Assembly: GCF_042219855.1 (NCBI RefSeq)
Contig: NZ_JBHJHP010000001.1
Coordinates: 1,178,001 to 1,242,000, forward strand
DNA: 64,000 bases
Origin: JBHJHP01 sp042219855
GTDB lineage: Bacteria > Bacteroidota > Bacteroidia > Bacteroidales > UBA5342
Direction of reading: 5' to 3'
The notes under the pieces were generated by a model. The model ran no database searches. It was not told the DNA's origin and saw nothing but the letters and a program-made list of their open reading frames with translations. Positions 62,066-64,000 of this stretch are shown here, piece after piece. The translations under genes were made by a program, and so were the position numbers. The first letter of the stretch is position 1. The number at the start of each line of letters is the position of its first letter.

Positions 62066-62614
62066 CTATAACCCAGAACCGGCCAGTAACAACAGTTTAT
62101 CTACTGTTTTCCAGTTGCGCGCTGTTGCTGCTACTTTTAACTTACTTTCAATAAAATTAGTTGTGAGTTTTGCTTTTCCAAAACCGTTGGGCAGATGAGC
62201 GGATAACAAACGGTCCTTAAGAACATAAAATTCATCCTTTAAAGGAACTTCTGACAGTTTTTGTATGGCATCCTGTTGGGGCTTTGACTTTAAAAACATA
62301 AAATAAATGCGATTTTCATCTATTTCTGCACCTGGTTTATACGGCGATTCCTCAACTGCATTTTTGAGATCTTCAGGTGTCAGTACCATGGTTTCAACAT
62401 CCAGGCTAAAGGTCTTTTGAAGCAGTTCATATATCTCATTTTCAAGCTCATTTACCGGTTTATCACTGCTTTTGAAAATCACATTCCCGCTTTGAATATA
62501 TGTAGTTACATCCTTAAACCCGTTTTTTTCGAATGCAACTTTTAAATCAGCCATTTTGATTTTATTATGGCCTGTAACATTTACGCCTCTCAGCAATGCA
62601 ATATAAGTTTTCAT
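62066..62614 (-). CDS. DUF1697 family protein
   Basis: This 182-residue cytosolic protein has the conserved start 'YIALLRGVNVTGHNKIKMADL', then 'TYIQSGNVIFKSSDK' and 'KDRLLSAHLPNGFGKAKLTTNFIESKLKVAATARNWKTVDKL' (core 'TNFIESKLKVAATARNWKTV'). These are the family signatures. DUF1697 proteins have no known molecular function. Length is normal. Confidence 0.93.
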   Translation of the reverse strand: MKTYIALLRGVNVTGHNKIKMADLKVAFEKNGFKDVTTYIQSGNVIFKSSDKPVNELENEIYELLQKTFSLDVETMVLTPEDLKNAVEESPYKPGAEIDENRIYFMFLKSKPQQDAIQKLSEVPLKDEFYVLKDRLLSAHLPNGFGKAKLTTNFIESKLKVAATARNWKTVDKLLLLAGSGL

Positions 62615-62716
62615 ACAGCAATGTTTCTAATAGGAACAGTATATAAATTGATAGGGTTCATCTAAAACAGGCAGAAAAAAATGCTTAGGATTTACATCAT
62701 CAAACTGAAGAAGCAT

Positions 62717-62748
62717 AAAAAAAGGCAGTAGAAATTCCACTGCCTTTA
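62717..62748 (-). terminator. Terminator of asnA
   Basis: On the minus strand AAAGGCAGTGGAATTTCTAC-TGCCTTTTTTTT forms a stem with an 8-nt T run, 20-50 nt after the asnA stop codon. Confidence 0.85.
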
Positions 62749-62768
62749 AAACTCTATGTGTTAGTCCA

Positions 62769-63806
62769 TTAAATTAACGGGATATTGGCTTCGGCGCATT
62801 CCCTGATCATATCATCCGGCCAGATGCTGGATTGAATCTCTCCTACATGCGCTTTTCGCAGGTAAAACATACAAAGGCGACTCTGCCCTATACCGCCTCC
62901 AACCGAAAGTGGCAGTTTATCATTTAAGAGTTGCTGATGGAAAAACAATGATTTACGGTCATTCTGATCTTCAATTTCCAGTTGCCGTAAAAGCGCGGTT
63001 TTATCCACACGGATTCCCATGGAAGACAGCTCGAATGCACGTCCCAGCAGGGTATTCCACACCAGAATATCACCATTCAGACCTTTAAAACCGGCGCCGG
63101 TTTCTGTACTCCAGTCATCATAATCCGGTGCACGGCCATCGTGTTTTTCACCGTCTTCAAGTTTTGATCCGATGCCGATAACAAATACTGCACCATGCTC
63201 CCGTACGATCTTTTCTTCACGCTGTTTTGGTGTCAGATCAGGATATTTCTGCTGGAGTTCCTCCGTATGCACAAAATGTATTTCTTCGGGCAAAACCGGT
63301 TTGATATGAGCATACTCCTGGTAAACGAAAGTCTCTGTGCGCTTTATAACGGCATATATTTTTCGTACAATATATTTCAGAAAATCCAGTGTTCTCTCTT
63401 CAGACGACATCACTCTTTCCCAGTCCCACTGATCCACATACAAAGAGTGCAGGTTTCCCAGTTCTTCATCCGGCCGGACAGCGTTCATATCGGTATAAAT
63501 ACCATAACCCTGTTCGATATCCAGTTCTCCAAGCATCAGCCTTTTCCACTTAGCCAGGGAGTGCACTACTTCGGCCACCGTTTCATCCATGTCTTTGATG
63601 GGAAAAGCGACAGGCCGTTCAATACCATTCAGGTCATCATTAATTCCGGTTCCCCGCTTAACAAATAAAGGCGCTGTTACTCTACGGAGGCCCAGCTCAG
63701 CAGCCAGATTCAACTGAAAAAAATCCTTTATACGCTGAATGGCCGTTTCAGTATCTTTCAGATTTAAAAGGGGTTTGTACCCTTCGGGTTTAATCAAATA
63801 ACTCAT
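62769..63806 (-). CDS. asnA: Aspartate-ammonia ligase
   Basis: This 345-residue enzyme makes asparagine from aspartate, ammonia and ATP. It is a class II tRNA-synthetase-like catalytic domain. Characteristic blocks are 'FQLNLAAELGLRRVTAPLF', 'RPVAFPIKD', 'AEVVHSLAKWKRLML', 'YTDMNAVRPDEELGNLHSLYVDQWDWE' (key 'MNAVRPDEE' and 'HSLYVDQWDWE') and C-terminal 'LPLSVGGGIGQSRLCMF'. Length is normal. Confidence 0.97.
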   Translation of the reverse strand: MSYLIKPEGYKPLLNLKDTETAIQRIKDFFQLNLAAELGLRRVTAPLFVKRGTGINDDLNGIERPVAFPIKDMDETVAEVVHSLAKWKRLMLGELDIEQGYGIYTDMNAVRPDEELGNLHSLYVDQWDWERVMSSEERTLDFLKYIVRKIYAVIKRTETFVYQEYAHIKPVLPEEIHFVHTEELQQKYPDLTPKQREEKIVREHGAVFVIGIGSKLEDGEKHDGRAPDYDDWSTETGAGFKGLNGDILVWNTLLGRAFELSSMGIRVDKTALLRQLEIEDQNDRKSLFFHQQLLNDKLPLSVGGGIGQSRLCMFYLRKAHVGEIQSSIWPDDMIRECAEANIPLI

Positions 63807-63832
63807 AATCTTTTATTTTAATTTGGGATCAA

Positions 63833-63864
63833 CAAAAATAAAACTTTAAACCGCCAGCAGCAAA
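63833..63864 (-). promoter_or_regulatory. Promoter of asnA
   Basis: On the minus strand TTTG (63864-63861), 20 nt, then TATTTTTG (63840-63833): consensus boxes with one extra spacer base, 27 nt before the asnA ATG. Confidence 0.65.
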
Positions 63865-63904
63865 ACATATATTACAGTTAACATATGCTTTCGGGCATCT
63901 TTCT

Positions 63905-63912
63905 TATTTTTG
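63905..63912 (+). promoter_or_regulatory. -7 box for the gene starting at 63920
   Basis: TATTTTTG matches TAnnTTTG and ends 7 nt before the ATG at 63920. No -33 TTTG is seen at 19-20 nt. Confidence 0.4.
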
Positions 63913-63919
63913 CAGCCGG

Positions 63920-64000
63920 ATGCGAAACATACAGAACAATATCATCAACCTGTACCTCATAAAGGTGTCAAAATGGTTTATGCTGACGCAGCCTATCCTG
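63920..64000 (+). CDS. Start of a probable MFS transporter, cut by the window end
   Basis: Only 27 codons are present: 'NLYLIKVSKWFMLTQPIL' follows a short polar start. The pattern 'LYLIKxSKWFMLxxPI' is what I would expect at the first helix of an MFS-type transporter in Bacteroidota, and the -7 box just ahead supports a gene start. The identification is tentative because of the length. Confidence 0.45.
   Translation, partial: MRNIQNNIINLYLIKVSKWFMLTQPIL

Overview
The window looks like a chromosomal segment of a Bacteroidota bacterium, probably in or near Bacteroidales/Marinilabiliales; the exact genus cannot be read from sequence alone. The evidence is type IX secretion (T9SS) sorting domains, two LytS/LytTR two-component pairs, a SusC-like TonB-dependent receptor, DUF4382 and ORF6N proteins, the conserved nusB-yajC-ybbR-coaE block, and many Bacteroidota-type promoters (-7 box TAnnTTTG, in the best cases about 19 nt from a TTTG -33 box) with little use of Shine-Dalgarno sites. 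No phage, CRISPR array, IS transposase or defence island was seen. The mobile or repetitive content is short non-coding repeats.

Layout. 1-7,020: end of a beta-helix surface protein, a LytS/LytTR pair, a small secreted protein and a POT-like transporter bracketed by copies of a composite palindromic repeat. 7,400-7,700: a terminator cluster, tRNA-Arg(UCU) and a rearranged second copy of its 5' half. 7,970-14,380: S10 peptidase, DUF4382 lipoprotein, extended SDR, lipoprotein and a PQQ-like beta-propeller with two 14-bp minisatellites in front. 14,540-27,680: housekeeping genes (coaE, ybbR-like, yajC, nusB, CBS protein, uvrA, lytic transglycosylase, leuS, mnmE), interrupted by an unusual transcription unit made only of two orphan T9SS sorting-domain ORFs. 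27,950-39,915: ORF6N protein, zinc ribbon, MFS, TrkH, a histidine kinase, a 1,180-residue TPR membrane protein with a hairpin-rich leader, and a secreted Ycf48-repeat/P-domain/T9SS protein.

40,433-46,166 is a complete-looking trans-4-hydroxy-L-proline catabolic cluster (epimerase, FAD dehydrogenase, DapA-family deaminase, semialdehyde dehydrogenase, divergent AraC regulator) that would feed 2-oxoglutarate into the TCA cycle. 46,315-47,340 is a 185-bp x 6 tandem array with higher-order structure. 47,350-54,833 holds envelope proteins, an HExxH lipoprotein, a beta-lactamase-fold hydrolase, a TolB/FlgO-TPR-AraC regulator and a Tat-hemerythrin/DoxX pair. 55,077-59,259 is a TonB receptor/LytS/LytTR operon whose kinase carries an in-frame stop just before its conserved C-terminus. 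59,290-60,270 is a 205-225-bp x 4 array followed by a MITE-like hairpin element. The window ends with a DHA2-type MFS, a DUF1697 protein, asnA and the first codons of another transporter.

The observations most worth a second look are the premature stop in the kinase at 58,433, the orphan sorting-domain transcription unit with a consensus promoter and a terminator, and a MITE-like family whose hairpin arms differ between copies but remain complementary.
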